Assembly (NCBI RefSeq): GCF_030936135.1
Contig: NC_082610.1
Location: 15,510,428-15,574,427 of the forward strand
Origin: Gavia stellata
Taxonomy: Eukaryota; Chordata; Aves; Gaviiformes; Gaviidae
Direction of reading: 5' to 3'
Length of the DNA stretch: 64,000 bases
The position numbers and the translations under genes are program-made. The notes under the pieces were generated by a model. It was given only the letters and a program-made list of their open reading frames with translations. It did no database searches and was not told where the DNA came from. Every line of letters starts with the position of its first letter. Position 1 is the first letter of the stretch. Below are positions 1-12,844 of the stretch, piece by piece.

Positions 1-796
1 TCTCCACCAGACACACCTTCCCTTACTCGTATCCTACAGCACCGTCTGTAAACAGCTGCGCTAGCTTGTTGCAACTGCCACTATTTTATTTTAAAAGAAG
101 AAGAAGAAGAGTAAGTGAAATACTTCCTGAAAACTTACTTTGCATTTAGTTTAGGCACTATTCTTTTTTTCAGCTCGCAAAGGAAGCCGTTTTGTCCAGG
201 TTAGGTATTGTCTACTTATGGATCAGCCCCTGGCTAAGGGTTTATTTTAATTTATGGCTTATGCATTCTTTTAAGGTCGATTTGCATGACCTCCGGCAAA
301 GAGCTAAGGCAGCAAGAAATCCCAAGTCGAACGTTGCCACAAAGCGGCACCCACCTCCCCTTCCCCGGGTGTAAACAGAGCTCTCTGATGATGGACTGCT
401 TTCTTCCCCCCTCCTTGTGTATCACAAATTAGGGTGCGATATCAGTTTTAAAGTTTTCAGAATAACTTTATCCAAGCCCTCTGCTCGGGGAGATAAGGCG
501 CCGCCAGACCGGCAAATCCTCGGGACAGCGCCCCGCCGTGGCCCAAACCAGCATTACCGCCTCCGCCCGGCAGCTTTGTGCTCCTCCACGCTCCGTGGGT
601 AGCACTCCTCCGTGGCGAACTTCAAAGCAGTTACCCACCTCAAACTTAACGGAGAATTTAAAAGCACCGCTAAACCCCCTCCGCCCTTCTCCATCCCGTG
701 TCTTTCTGGGTTATCCCTGAAGAGAAACCCACGCGAGCACTTTGGAGTAATGACAGCAGCGCTCTGCTCTCGAAGATTTATTTCGGATTTTATTTT

Positions 797-823
797 TCCT
801 CTCTCTCTCTCTTTCTCCCTCTC
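797..823. repeat. CT-rich simple repeat
   Basis: An imperfect CT dinucleotide tract, mostly CTCTCTCT with CTTT and CCCT interruptions. Confidence 0.75.
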
Positions 824-1544
824 GTGTTAGTTCCTTACGTACAATATCTTCCCAGCACCATGTGTTCGCCTGCCGTGGGTGATCTTAAAATACAACGCTG
901 ATCTGTCACTACATTTTAAAATAAACTCTACTCGGGAAGGATGAGAAAGTGTTGTGATTTCAAGGTACTGGGGTCCCTTAACGTCTCGGAAGCCTCGGGA
1001 TTCAAACAGCCCCGGAAACTCGCACGGGGACGAGACTACAACTACTTTTGCCTAAAGAGAGGGGAAAAAAAAACCCAAAACACCACAACACAACCCTCGT
1101 GGTATAAAAGTAAATAATCGTGCAGGGGGAGGCGGGGGGAAGGGGTGAATTCAGCAATGTTAAAAGCTAAACAACAGATCTACCTCCGGACGCTGCTGCT
1201 TCACTCAATTGCAACTAACAACCCATTAAAGACAGCGCAGGGGGAACCGGATTCTCTCCTGCAAAGCGACATAAATCCAGCGAAAACCCATTAAACCACC
1301 ACCGCCACCGCCAAGCCACGCAGCACTACACACCACAGCAAACAACAGGTATACAACACAATAGGGCTTTTTTTTCCTGGTTACCTCCTCGGGATCCAGT
1401 GTGGCACAAAGCACTGGGAGAGCCTCCTTTTTTTTTTTTTTGCAACGCGCTTCGGTAATTTTCATTAAAAAAAAAAAAAAGAAAAAAAAAAAGGAAGGAG
1501 GTGAAAGGGGAGAGAGAAAGAGGAATAAATGGGTGGTAATTCGG

Positions 1545-1567
1545 TAAAATAAAATAAAATAAAATAA
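1545..1567. repeat. (TAAAA)n simple repeat
   Basis: About four and a half copies of TAAAA after a poly-A and GA-rich region. Confidence 0.8.
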
Positions 1568-1882
1568 ATGAACTAGAGTCTGCTGGTGTTTCTCCGGGCC
1601 ATGGATGTGCAGGATCCCGATCGTTAGAAGTTTGCGGATGGGTTGCCTGGAGATTTGGTTACAATCAGGTTCATTATTATTTTTTTTTTTTCCTCCTGAA
1701 ACAAGTGAAGGCGATGGTTACTGCTGTCAATCTTGGCAATCAATGTGAGCGGCCATGTCGTAAGTATTCAAAGCATTTCCCGTCGTGCAACATCAGAAAG
1801 TGAGTGGCCAGGGCATTGATCTGAGGAAGGCAAAAGGAGGCAGGGCTCCCCCGCCCAGACAGCACAGGCAAGATGAGACAAC

Positions 1883-1941
1883 ACAGAGAGAGAGGGAGAG
1901 GGAAGAGAGAGAGAGAGGGAGACCGAGAGCGAGCGAGCGGG
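1883..1941. repeat. GA-rich microsatellite-like tract
   Basis: Imperfect GA/GGA repeats next to the small CpG island. Polypurine tracts of this kind are common at bird promoters. Confidence 0.75.
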
Positions 1942-2079
1942 GAAAGCAACAACTGCGGAGAAAGTGAGCACAAAACAGAAAGTGAAATCACCCCAGGCTG
2001 CCAGCCGCATCCCCGAGAAGCTATCACCACTCACATTGCTATTAGACAAATGAAACCTTAAACCTCTCTCCTCTAATGA

Positions 2080-2340
2080 CCACTGATTGCCCGGAGTGGT
2101 GAGGAAAGGTACTAGAAAGTTACCGGGGAGGGGGTGCGAGGGCGGGGAGGGAGCGAGGGCGGGCGGGGGCCGGAAAAGGAGGAGGGGGAGCGGGGGGGTC
2201 CCGGGAGAGCCGGTTCGCGGGGCCGGGGCTGCGCGGGGGGAGCGGCGTGTTACACGCCGGCCCTCCCCCGCCCGGCACGGCGCTTCCCGGGGAGTGCGTG
2301 GGGAAGCACACGCTAAAAAAGTCCTACCCGGCTCCTGCTC
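2080..2340. promoter_or_regulatory. SOX6: Small CpG island with G-rich repeats, candidate SOX6 promoter
   Basis: A GC-rich block with repeated GGGAGGGAGCGAGGGCGGGCGG-like runs, so it could form G-quadruplexes. GA-rich tracts lie at 1,883-1,941. The long open frames on both strands (for example 1,768-2,454 minus) are low-complexity Pro/Arg/Ser/Gly translations typical of CpG islands, not proteins. A promoter role is inferred from composition and synteny. Confidence 0.4.
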
Positions 2341-2893
2341 GCAAATTAAAAAAAAAAAAAAAAATGAAGGGGATAAAAAAAAAAAAGCGGGAGAGAGACG
2401 ATCTGCAGGACATGGGAAGGACTGGTGGGGAAGCGGGGACGAGACGGAAGGCACTCAGCAAGCGCTTACTGACAGTTGATAAATGGGGCTCTGAGGAGCC
2501 CGATCCCACAGCCCGGTCAGGGTAAAAACCAGACGAAATGTAAAGTATAAATTACACTAGAGACGGGAGTCCGGCTACAGGGACCCAGGGGAGAGGGAGG
2601 GGAGAGGGGGAAGGAGAAGGCACTCAGGGTCCACAAACTATTTAGTGATACATTCAACAGAAAGGTAAAACGTGAGCACGGTTAAAAGGGAAAGACAGGT
2701 ATGACCGGAGAAGAAAAACCGATTTAGGACGGACTCGAGCTGAAGTTAGGATTCTCGTGGCGACGACGAGAGATTTTAGCAGCGGCAATATATAAATATC
2801 TCTCTCTCTGCCTACCAAAAGGCAACAGACAGGGACTTGAATATCAGCTTGAATACCAATTTAGGAACTCACGCTCCCTTGGAAGTGCTAATT

Positions 2894-2915
2894 GGGGGGG
2901 GGGGGGGGGGGGGGG
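2894..2915. repeat. Poly-G run (22 G)
   Basis: An uninterrupted run of 22 G in the putative SOX6 upstream zone. It could form a G-quadruplex, and its length may be unreliable because such runs sequence poorly. Confidence 0.9.
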
Positions 2916-3178
2916 ATCTGGGAGAAGGGAAAACTATAAGGAGCTGAGGAGAAAATCAACCAGTGGCACAGAGTACTGCAAAACCAAGAAAGTCTCTCTG
3001 CTGTATTTTCACATTCCAAAGGTAAACATAAAAGAGTCTTTCAAACTGTCAGGGCCCCGCAGATCAGGTGGGCAAACAGCGCTGCAAAGCTAACGTCTCC
3101 CTCTTTTGATATTATTCACACCTAGGCTAAACTGTTGTTAAGATGGGAGTGCGGAAAGCAACCTCAAGCCCACAAAAT

Positions 3179-3195
3179 GAGAGAGAGAGAGAGAA
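3179..3195. repeat. (GA)n simple repeat
   Basis: A short pure GA dinucleotide tract. Confidence 0.75.
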
Positions 3196-4550
3196 GTTGT
3201 TGATTCATCTCTGTATTTTTGGCACTTTCTCCCCATTTTCCAGAAGGCGCCTGGAACAGTTAGTAACAGAGAAACTTTTTAATTTTAAAATAGCTTCATA
3301 ACTTACAGAGGCCAAAAAGACGAGGAGAAAGCCTGATTTCGCTTTCCTCCTCTCCCAAGTAGAAATTTGCAGAAGAGGTCAGACCCAGAAGCACACTCAG
3401 CCCCACTGCGAATGAGCCTTGCTTCATAAGGACGTGATGAAAATGGAGCATTAACGTGATGGCACAAGACTGATCTGATCTGGCTCTATTTCATTTTGTT
3501 AACAAGCTGTAAAACTCAACACGCTACTGGAGTTGTGCACGGTGCATCCTCTACCTTGCTATTCCAGGTACTATCGTCCCTCTCGAGTCGAGTCCAGGGA
3601 AAATGAGTTATAAGTCAGAACCTCTTGGAACAGAGGACCTATTTTATACACTATTTTTGGCAATTCCACTACAATAAAAGGAGCAATCAAGTCCCATTCG
3701 GCAAGCAGCAAACACCTTGAAACAGAACTTTAAAATTCTCTAGTAAAGCTTCATCATCAAATCAGCTAGCTAAGGGCATAGTAGCTAATTTCCATGCATT
3801 CTTTCAATTTTAATAGAAGATACTAAAAAACTGAAATTCGGAGACGAGGGGTAAATTGTAAGATTGTAAATACTGAGTTTGTATTCACCTGCGTCCAGCT
3901 AATTCGAAGTATTCACCTTGCTGCAGTTAGCATGGCTATGGATTTAACAACAGGAAATAGCTGCCTTTCCAGATATTGCTATGTCCTTTTTAATCTTTAA
4001 TTATAAGAATTCCCCTGATTGGTCACTGACACTTTCCTTGTAACACATTTAAACCTGCTGCAAGTAAAGGAAACACCTTGACTTTTTGCATAACTAGTAG
4101 CTTTGCCGCGCAAAAAAAAAAGAGCTCTGTAAGAAAAGAGATGTAATCAGAATACAAGGACGAACTATCCTGCCCGAGTTTGCAACCCCATCAATTTGTT
4201 ACTGGAAGTTTTTTTTCTTTCAAGAAACAAACAGAAATTAAAAACCCCACTCCTCAAATGCAGCGTCCTCCTTATTGAGGACGAGGCGGTAATGGGACAA
4301 GCAGATAAATCTAACCGCCCACCTAGCTCCAAGTCGGGGGAGCATCTCGCCGCACTCCCGAAAATCCTGTGCAGAGAATGACCCTGGGCTGGGGCAGGAC
4401 ACCGCAGGGATGCGGCCACGTTCCCGGGCGGAGCGCAAGTAGTGCTCTCTAGCTTGTTGCTTCCCCTGTGCGATCAATTAAGTTACAGATGTAACACCCA
4501 GCGCCAGAGCGCTACAACTTCTCCGCGGTAGAAAAAGAGGACTCCTCGGG

Positions 4551-4564
4551 CATTGTATGCAAAT
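4551..4564 (+). promoter_or_regulatory. SOX/OCT-like composite site CATTGTATGCAAAT
   Basis: A SOX core (CATTGT) directly abuts a perfect octamer (ATGCAAAT). The usual SOX2-POU5F1 composite has one more base between the halves, so the spacing here is one base short. It lies in the putative SOX6 upstream region. Function is inferred. Confidence 0.4.
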
Positions 4565-4860
4565 GCGCGTGTATGTGCGCTGCACAGGAATAATTGTGGT
4601 TCCCTCTTTGTTTGCATAAGTGAACACCCGCCGTGTAGATACGTATACACGTGCCGAGAGAGAAGAAAACGCTTTTACTTTTAGCGTTACCATACGTTTA
4701 GAGACCGCGTTTTAAACTACTTCCCTTGCTTTTGCTTCATTAAGGCTAAAACCAGGCAGAGCAGCCAGCGCAGGCAGATGTTGAGGAGGGATGCTGCGCT
4801 GCTGTGGGTCCTTGCAGAGGGAAGGGATCGGAGGCGCTCAGTTCACGTCGGGGCACTTAC

Positions 4861-4950
4861 CTGTCCACAGCTGTCATTGCGTTTTGCGCCGTCTCTCTCA
4901 TTAAACACGTTAAAGTAAAGCAATATTCAACAAGCGAAGCAACCTGTCTG
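4861..4950 (-). other. Candidate minus-strand non-coding exon (perfect donor)
   Basis: A perfect consensus donor on the minus strand, GGACAG|GTAAGT, falls after GCAATGACAGCTGTGGACAG. An acceptor-like aacttaacacacag lies about 90 nt upstream, so an internal 5' UTR exon of SOX6 is possible. There is no coding support. Confidence 0.25.
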
Positions 4951-5593
4951 TGTGTTAAGTTTTACCTAACCGCATCTTTAACATGATGAGCAAACCTACA
5001 ACTCCTGTGGAGTTGGTGGAAGAGTGTCAGAAGTTTTGATTCAAAGGGCAAGAAATTCCACCTTAAAAGTTATTCACCCAATTCTAAACTCCCTTCTCTC
5101 CCCAATTAATGCCGGGCAATTAACAGGCATATTTATAAATTCCCTCTGCTGACACTCTCCGACAATGAAGACTTTTTATAGGCTTGTTAAAGATGTTCAG
5201 AGAAACTTTTGCAAAATAATCAACAGCATCTGAGAGAAAGCTAAAGAAAAAGAAGTTAAAGCCTGATCATCCGATTGGGAGAAAGTTTTGTTAGACTAGA
5301 TAGAAGCACATTACTGCACGTTTCTTCATAAGCAAACCCATCAGCTGATACGAGTTCCCCTAGAACAAGAATCTCTGGCGATCTCCTCAAAATTGAGGGG
5401 ACGTTTGCATTTTATAACGCCCAAGGCTAAAGATCCGAGTGAAAACAAAAACTCTGAATTCCTTACAGCGTCATCTGCCAACACAATGTATTGTCCTGGC
5501 GGAAAGAGGATCAAGCAGATTTTAATTTCATTTGAAACTGTGCATCATCTTGATAGTGGAGCAAAAAGCTGCAGCAACAATCTCCCTACTCCA

Positions 5594-5633
5594 CCCCCCC
5601 GTTCAAAAAAAAAAAAAAAAAAAAGGGGGGGGG
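5594..5633. repeat. C7 / A20 / G9 homopolymer cluster
   Basis: Seven C (5,594-5,600), then gttc, then 20 A (5,605-5,624), then nine G (5,625-5,633). The C and G runs could pair to form a hairpin with the A run in the loop. Confidence 0.85.
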
Positions 5634-6399
5634 ACGACACACACCTGGAAAAACCACATAAACTTTTACAAAGAAAATAAAAGCAAGTTTGACATGAAAA
5701 CCCCTTCCTGTCTCGGAAAGTTCATTTTAAAGGTCCCCTCTGTAAATCTAAAGTGCAAACACCAGGCTAAGGTAGTGAGTGGCTGGAATTTGCATGCTGA
5801 TAAGAGAAGGCTGTTGTACTTACAGTGACAGAGGGCAGGCTGCGGAAGAAAAGCTGTTTGTGTTAGCCTGAGAGTCACCCAGGGCTGCAATGAGAGGAGA
5901 AGAGAGGAGTGGGAGTGCCAAGCTGGATACACCTTCACCGCATCTCATCACATCTGCCAGCCTCTCTCTCCCTCTCTCTTTCATTTCCACATTCCCTTTG
6001 TTCCTGAAAAAAAAAAAAATCTACACGTCACATCAGTCCCCAGATGCAGTCTACACCAAAGAAAAAAAATGAATAATTCAATCAAACTGTGCATAGTCTC
6101 TAAGGCAATAAATCTATTGCACTTAAAGAAACGAAGGGCAATTACCGCTATAGAATTAGAATAAGGCCAGACCGCGCAGGGATCCCAGGGTCTGTAAACT
6201 CCGCGGTCAAATAAAGTTTCATTTATTTAATCCTTTGACAACCCCAATGTAAACTAAAGGGGAGGATCGGAACTTATTCCGGTTGGGTTTGAGAACGCTT
6301 GAAGTTAATGTTTTAAAAGGAGAGCGCCCGTGATCTCTAACAAACACAATGCAAGGAAGTAGAAGTGTTTCACTGCATCACCTCCAGGGTCCGTTCCCC

Positions 6400-7850
6400 C
6401 CTCCCTAATGAAGAGCAGACCACACTCCCACTTCCACCGGCTTCTGCTGCTCTCTGCAAGTGCAACGGGAATCGCTGGCAGCCAGCAGCCGCCTTACCTG
6501 CTCCTAGGCTGCCGGTAAAGCCTGAGAAAAACTCAGGGTAACCGGCAATTTTGTTCCACGCTCTGGCGGAGAGAAGCCATGGGGGATTTGCACCGGCACG
6601 GATTGACTCGAAACGCTGCCCCGGACTTCTGGATTTGTGCTGGGCTGAGTTTGGGGACTGCCTGCCGGGGGCGGGGGGAGCACGCTGGGGAGCGGATCCC
6701 AGCTGGGCAGGCGGCGGCAGCGCTGCCGGAGCCCTGCGACAGACCGGCCGAGGTAGGATGGTGGAGAGCCGCTCTTTTCTCTCTCCTACCTCTAACGTTG
6801 CTCTCGCGGCTCGGAGGTAAGATGACTCTATATTGTGTTCATTCTCTCCGGGTAACTCAGGTCCCAGGGGCATGCTTCTGTATTAATGAGGGCGGCGGCT
6901 CAGGGCTGTGTCTCAGATCGTTATACTCAAACCAGGCTGGAGTTTAGCGTCGGCATCTGCTGCTTTACACTTTCAGTCACATTCTTTGTAAACTTCTCCT
7001 GGGGGGCTGGGGGAGGAGAGAGACAAGGAGGGAGAAAAGCAACCCCAGGTGAGACCGTGCTGTTCAGATGACAGAGACTCTCGCTCTAACTCAGCCGGGC
7101 TTTGTGCCGGCCGGGAAGATGAAAACACCTTCCACTGACGTAGAGCATCGCGCATCTCCTGTACTTGAACCACTTTAATAGGCAGTTTTGATTTATCCAA
7201 AACATTAACGGAACTGTTATTCTAATAAAGGTAAACTAGAAAACACACTTGCCTCTCCGCTCACTAGGGCTTTGTTTATGTGCTTAAAACGCCACCGTGA
7301 GGCGAGTGCAAATAAAGCAGCGAGAGCAATCGCCTGCCAAGGAGCTCTCGGATTAGCACTTCGCAAAGCAAAACAAACAGCGTTAGCGGCAGAGCGAAAG
7401 TCATCGAAGAAGCCGCTGCCGGCGGGCGCGGGGCCGGTGGCTCCGCCGCGGGAGCGCCGCCCGCCAGCCTCCCCCGGCGCGGGGGGCCCCGGCCGAGCAC
7501 ACGCACACTCCCTTTCCCTCGCTCTCCTGGGCGAGAGAAAGAAGGGTAGAATTTAAGGCGATTGAGGGAGATGGGAATACACAAAGAAAAAACCCAGCAA
7601 CAGTGCTTTCCTTAACCAACTGCCCTGAGTCTCTCTTCTGCCTTTGCCTTTCTCACCTGCGCTGAGCGCACCCCGCTCGACCCCACAGAGGGACTTGGTG
7701 GCGTGAGGAAAGCCACCTCGGCCCCTCTCCCCCGCCGGCACCGCTCTCTGCAAAACGCCTCCCACCTCCCGGCTCAACGGCCGCTTCCTCTCGGAGCGTG
7801 TGCCAGGGGGCACCTGGGACTCCTCTGCCCCTCTTCTTTCTACCTCCTGC
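6400..7850. promoter_or_regulatory. SOX6: CpG-rich block, candidate SOX6 promoter / first-exon zone
   Basis: GC- and CpG-rich sequence, densest at about 6,560-6,760 and 7,400-7,520, contrasts with the AT-rich DNA on its right. On the minus strand a strong donor (GGAGCAG|GTAAGG, exon end 6,498) lies inside it. On the plus strand CGGAG|GTAAGA near 6,816 could serve a divergent transcript. Assignment to SOX6 rests on synteny (SOX6 lies next to C11orf58 in human, on the opposite strand) and on the lack of any other gene. No protein-coding evidence is present. Confidence 0.45.
6498..6640 (-). other. SOX6: Candidate SOX6 5' non-coding exon (3' end at donor 6,498)
   Basis: A strong minus-strand donor, GAGCAG|GTAAGG, ends a GC-rich stretch within the CpG block. 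The upstream (5') limit is unknown; the start given is only a nominal extent. No coding frame with known SOX6 residues is present, so it would be 5' UTR if real. Confidence 0.3.
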
Positions 7851-8239
7851 CGCGGCCAGAGTCAGGGCAGCTGCACTGCCCAGGCTTTCCTGGAGGATTT
7901 TGCTTCTCAAGTCTTTTAGGTGATTTCAAGTCAGAGGCTGGGTTTATAATCTACATTTGGTTTATTTTTTTTAATGGAGAGGGAATGGAAAAAAGAGAAA
8001 AAAGACTAGGCTGTTATGACCCACGAACAGTACCTGGGGTGACACTGCTAAAAGTCGTGGGCAAGACTCAACACAGTTTCTTAGGCATGCTGCAGGCGCA
8101 AGAAAGCTATAGGAATGGATCAGCCTTAGGAGACAGATCCTGGACACAGGGGCACAATGCATCACAATACATTGCAGTTCTTAGCCCTACTTCCACGAAA
8201 AGCCTTAAACCAGGAAGGGGCCTCTCATGGGACTTTTAG

Positions 8240-11200
8240 TAGCTGGTGGGATTGATGCTCTCCCCCAGCCACCGGAAAGCAGTCGTCACATCAGGGCATC
8301 CCGGCACCCAGACAAGCACTAACTGCACCGGGAAAGTCACCAAACTCTTGGCTACAAGTTGCACTGTCAGAGTAAGCTCTGCAAATAAATCATGAGAACA
8401 CTAATAACAAGCTCCAAAAAACCGGCAATTACATTCAGCTGTGATTAGAAATCACATTAAGATTGAATACCTGATACTTTGCAGGTATACAGTAAAAAAA
8501 GAAAAACAGTAGCATGACGGGAAGGTGCAAACATTTCCACTGAAATGCTTCTCCTATTCTGGGTATCTCACCTAACAGCTGGATTTGCCTACTTGTCATC
8601 TGAATAATTCTTCTACTCCCATCTCTGTATAATGGGATGACCATAAAACACAGTTAACATATAAAAAAGCACTTCAAGATTAACAATTATTTTAAATGTA
8701 CTTTTTCAGAAGCAACCCAAAGCCATGCAAGAGACGCTTACAGCAATCATCACCGTCATACTAAGGCTTCTCTTCCTTCAGCATACACCTGTGTGGCCTC
8801 ATGTATTATACCCGTATTACCAGCTTCAGCTGGGAATAGCTGAGTGCGCCTTGTGAATGAGGAGGGACGGAAAGATATACTGGCATATCTGTATCTGCAT
8901 GCACATTTGAGGAGCTGGGAGGGGACACATGCTAGAAGACCCCCTTACAGCCCGCAGTAGTCCTGTTTGATATTACAACCCAGAGTAAATCGCAGGTCAG
9001 TGATATAAACATGAAAGTTGCCAAATATTTTTCCCTAGAATATCAATCACAGAAAAACCTTTACTAAAGATGATTACTGCAAACCCCTATGGACCATTGT
9101 AAGGGTTTATCAGCACTCCACAGTGCTTTTCTTTTTTCATTGGCAATGTCCCGTTCTGACAGCATGTGCTGGAATTCAACAGAATATGTGTATACTTTAT
9201 ATTATAACACTCTATTTATTCCATCAGTTTATTTTTGTTTCATGCCCTGCTCCCAAAAAAAAACATAATCCCAACAACAAAGCACAATTTTTAAAGTTCC
9301 TGACCTAACTACCATGCTACAAACAAGACACTATGTAAAAAACCAAAAAACCCTGAAGGCTAGAACAAATATACAAAGCTGTCTTTGACCTGAGGACTGG
9401 CCCACATTGCAAAAAAATGCATTGCCACTAAGCCACATATATATGCCACATGAACAGAAATAAAAAGAATCCTTGAGATAGGCCAGTGATTTTGTATTTT
9501 ATATTACTACCGCTGTGCACTTATAAATTGCATTGGTTTTAAGATGTTCCTGGGGGTTTGTGATAATATGGCCTAATCTTGTAGGCTTGTGTCATTGTCA
9601 ATTGTTTCACCCAGAAGTTCAAGTCCTGTACATGTAAAGTGCATGCTTCTTATTAAGAGGATCAAATTGAGGATGCTAGAAAGGATAAGCTGTTTATAAA
9701 ATATCAAGAAAAAAGGTGAAATTTTGGGGTACAAAGTTGTTTCAGATTGTCCCATTTTGTCTGGAGCTTGTAAATACCGTGGCATATTGAATGGGTAGTA
9801 TGGCTGTCTCCTCCCTTTGATCACCTCTTAGAACACTTTACATTTTCTAACCAAAATACGCAGTAGTAACTTCTCGCAACTAAGTTGACTAAGAAGCAAA
9901 TCACTGTATAAATCTTTCAAAACATGTTTAAATATAGCTTACTAAACCGGGAACATTGGGCAGAAACTGCTGAAAGTATTCAGACTGTTAAAAACTAAAA
10001 TGCGACATGATCTCAACATATTTGAACATTCAATTATATGAAATGTTTTTCCAACGTAATATCGAATTTAAGACTGAAGTAAAGTAAATGTGATTTGACT
10101 GCTTTGGAATCTTCCTAAGACAAATGACTGAAAGATCAAGGTGTTTTATTTCCTATTTGGATCAATGATCAATAAGTCTTATACACAAGAATCACACATT
10201 TTGAATATAAACCACACTTTTTTAATAAGTGCAAGTTAGACCGAATAAAATAACTATGTTTTGAGAGCAAAACTCACTATTTTTTAAGTCACTGCAATCT
10301 ATATAATTATGAAGTAACTTGAATAAGGCATCTTACATTGGTCCTAAATTTTTTACTCACGTAAAACACTCATTGATTCCAATGTGAGTGTTGCCTGAGT
10401 AATAGAGTTCCCTGTCAAACTCTTAAAATCAGCTAACTTCTAAAAGCCTGCAGATTGATGGAACAGCGTGATTACACTGAAGGTATGTATTTAATATGGA
10501 AAAAAAAAATCAAGTTACCAGGCAAAGCTTTTTAACATTTACAATAAAAGAAGGCAGTAATATAAGTAAGTACTTTTAGGGCTTTACAATTCTGTGCCTG
10601 GTCATGCAGACACTTACGCTTGTGACTTTATGTAAGTCATGCCAGTGCATCAGTACTCTCATGTCACAAGCATTTGAGGTTTAGCATGTAGGACAACAGA
10701 AATGGGAATAAATCGGCTTTAAACATTCCACTAGCAAAACAAGGCTATTTGTAAATCAATTGCAGTGGATTACACTGTAAGAGTTATTTTGGAATGTCAT
10801 ATTTAAAAGTTTGTGACTGATGATACACATTTTCTTTGTTTTGATTGAATAAGTTCTTCATCAATATTACGCAGCAGAGTTAGATTTTAAAAAATGTTCT
10901 CATAAAAATTAGAAATCCTTTACAAAAAAGTCAACATCAAACAAACGAAAAACACTGACATACATATTTTTCTCTTTTTTTTTTTTTAAATTAAGTATTG
11001 GAAGCTTAATTTTAATAAGAATATTAAGCAAATAAATGTTAACTCTACTCAGTGGTATTAGCATAGTTGAAATTGTAGTTTATAAATTTTTGAGAGCATT
11101 GGCATCATGATATGGTTGTCATAGAAACTGCAACAATATGTCATTTCAATTAATTTTACATGCAGTGATGCTGAGGTCCATGTAACAATTCTTTTAAAAA

Positions 11201-12844
11201 GTTCTAGAAGTAAATATTGAAAAGCAGGAATAAAAATATGAATAGGCAACAGTACCCTTCAATTATTATTTAATTAACGAAACAGGGAGAATTCTAAATT
11301 ATTTTAGAACTATAACCGAGCTGGAGAAACTAGTTAAGCAGACTTTGACTTCAAAAACACTGAAATTAAAAAATGAAAGCTACGGAAACATTCAAACTCT
11401 AACTGAAAAAAAGTATCTTTTCCCAATGAAGCAGATTTGGCAAAATATGTAAAAAAAGATTTATTCCTGTTTAAGAAATATAAAACATGAAATAGTTTTA
11501 AATCATGAATGTTCCCTTTGTGTACGCAAGAAGCAAAAAGTCAAATGTTACAAATCCAGGACCATAATACAATATTAAAAAAAAGCTTTAAAGGTAGGAA
11601 ATGTAACATGAATAGATTTATTTTTCCTGTATAATGCAGCTACTGTGTGTTATGAATGCTACCTTAAGTAAATCATTGCCAGACACACTCAACTGACATT
11701 AATGACTTGATTATTAGAACAGAAAAGCTAACCAAAATAAAGGCAGTGTTTTTTAAAAAATAATAATTGTATTGTAGCAGTATAAAATTTATTTCTTTAT
11801 TTTTGCTGTTATAGGACAGTATGAACATATACTCTTGTTTTCTTATTGCATTTGTATGATATGATACCTAATCCGATAGTTTATACATGAAAGAAAATAC
11901 TGAGCAGATCCTAATGAGAAAAAAATGTTGATTTTCAACACATTTTACATGGTAATCAATAATTACATAGTATATTTTGTTTAAATTTACTGAGTTGCCA
12001 CACAGACTAGAATACGCAAGACCTTTCAAACTGAGACATGAAACAAGCTGTTTGTACGTAAATAAAAACTATCAATATTAAAAACAAAACAAAAAAAGGA
12101 AAGAAAAAAACCCTCAAAAACCACAGCCTGGAGAAGCTATCTGCAGTGAGAAAGGAAAAGCATCTAGAGCTATCCTTTCTGACAGGATTAAGGAATGCTA
12201 CAAAAGAAGCATTTAAATCTCTAGTTTTCCCTGACAATTAACAATGAAAAGCAGATGTTTACAAAGCTATTTTACATGCTCGTTTATAAGATGCTAAAAG
12301 ATGGTTTGTGGATGGTGAGAAGGAAGAGCTGGATAACTGCTTGTCTGGTGTATATTTAAAAGCATTTTCATTGGCTCAGTTATTGTTAATAATGAAAGAA
12401 ACACTTTGTGCTGTATGGCTGTGACTATAGAAAACTGCCGTCATAAAGTCCTCAACAAACTCTTAAGATGCAATTTACAAAGATAATAATAACACAGAAT
12501 TATTTCACTTCTCTGAATGCCACACATTTGCATACCAGGACTGTGTACAATATACTCATAATGCACATTCATAACAACAAGGACTTCTTAACATTGCAAC
12601 AGCACAAGATCTGTGCATTAAAAATCTACAGTTCCAAGTTTTCCTTTTTGGTGGGAAACCATTTGTACAAACCAGATGCTCTGCATCTACATGGGGTAAG
12701 CCCACATTCAGTTCTACACCTTCATTGAATGGGATCATATCAAGAAAATTATGAAACACTGGAAGGTAACAACAATATTAATAAATTCCCCCTCATAGAG
12801 AAACACAGCAAATTAACTTTTCACACAAATTGAAGAAGAAGTCT
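8240..12844. other. AT-rich non-coding DNA
   Basis: No exon, RNA gene or clear repeat was recognised. It is rich in poly-A/poly-T microtracts. It would be a SOX6 5' intron if the distal start at 41-42 kb is used, and otherwise intergenic. Confidence 0.6.

Larger units (their letters stand above)
1..8240. other. Putative SOX6 upstream/promoter zone, no coding exon
   Basis: Apart from the CpG blocks, candidate exons and simple repeats listed separately, I see no coding sequence here. Open frames on both strands are short or low in complexity. None contains recognisable SOX6 residues (start MSSKQATS as I recall it, the coiled coil, or the HMG box). The first SOX6 coding exon should lie to the left, outside the window. 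Confidence 0.5.

Noticed and set aside
1768-2454. 228-codon minus-strand open frame
   Set aside because: It is low-complexity Ser/Pro/Leu/Phe sequence from GA-rich and CpG-rich DNA. There is no ATG context, splice support or family motif.
6370-6873. 167-codon minus-strand open frame in the candidate SOX6 promoter block
   Set aside because: Its residues do not resemble SOX6 or any family I know. It runs over a strong splice donor at 6,498 and is best explained by high GC content.
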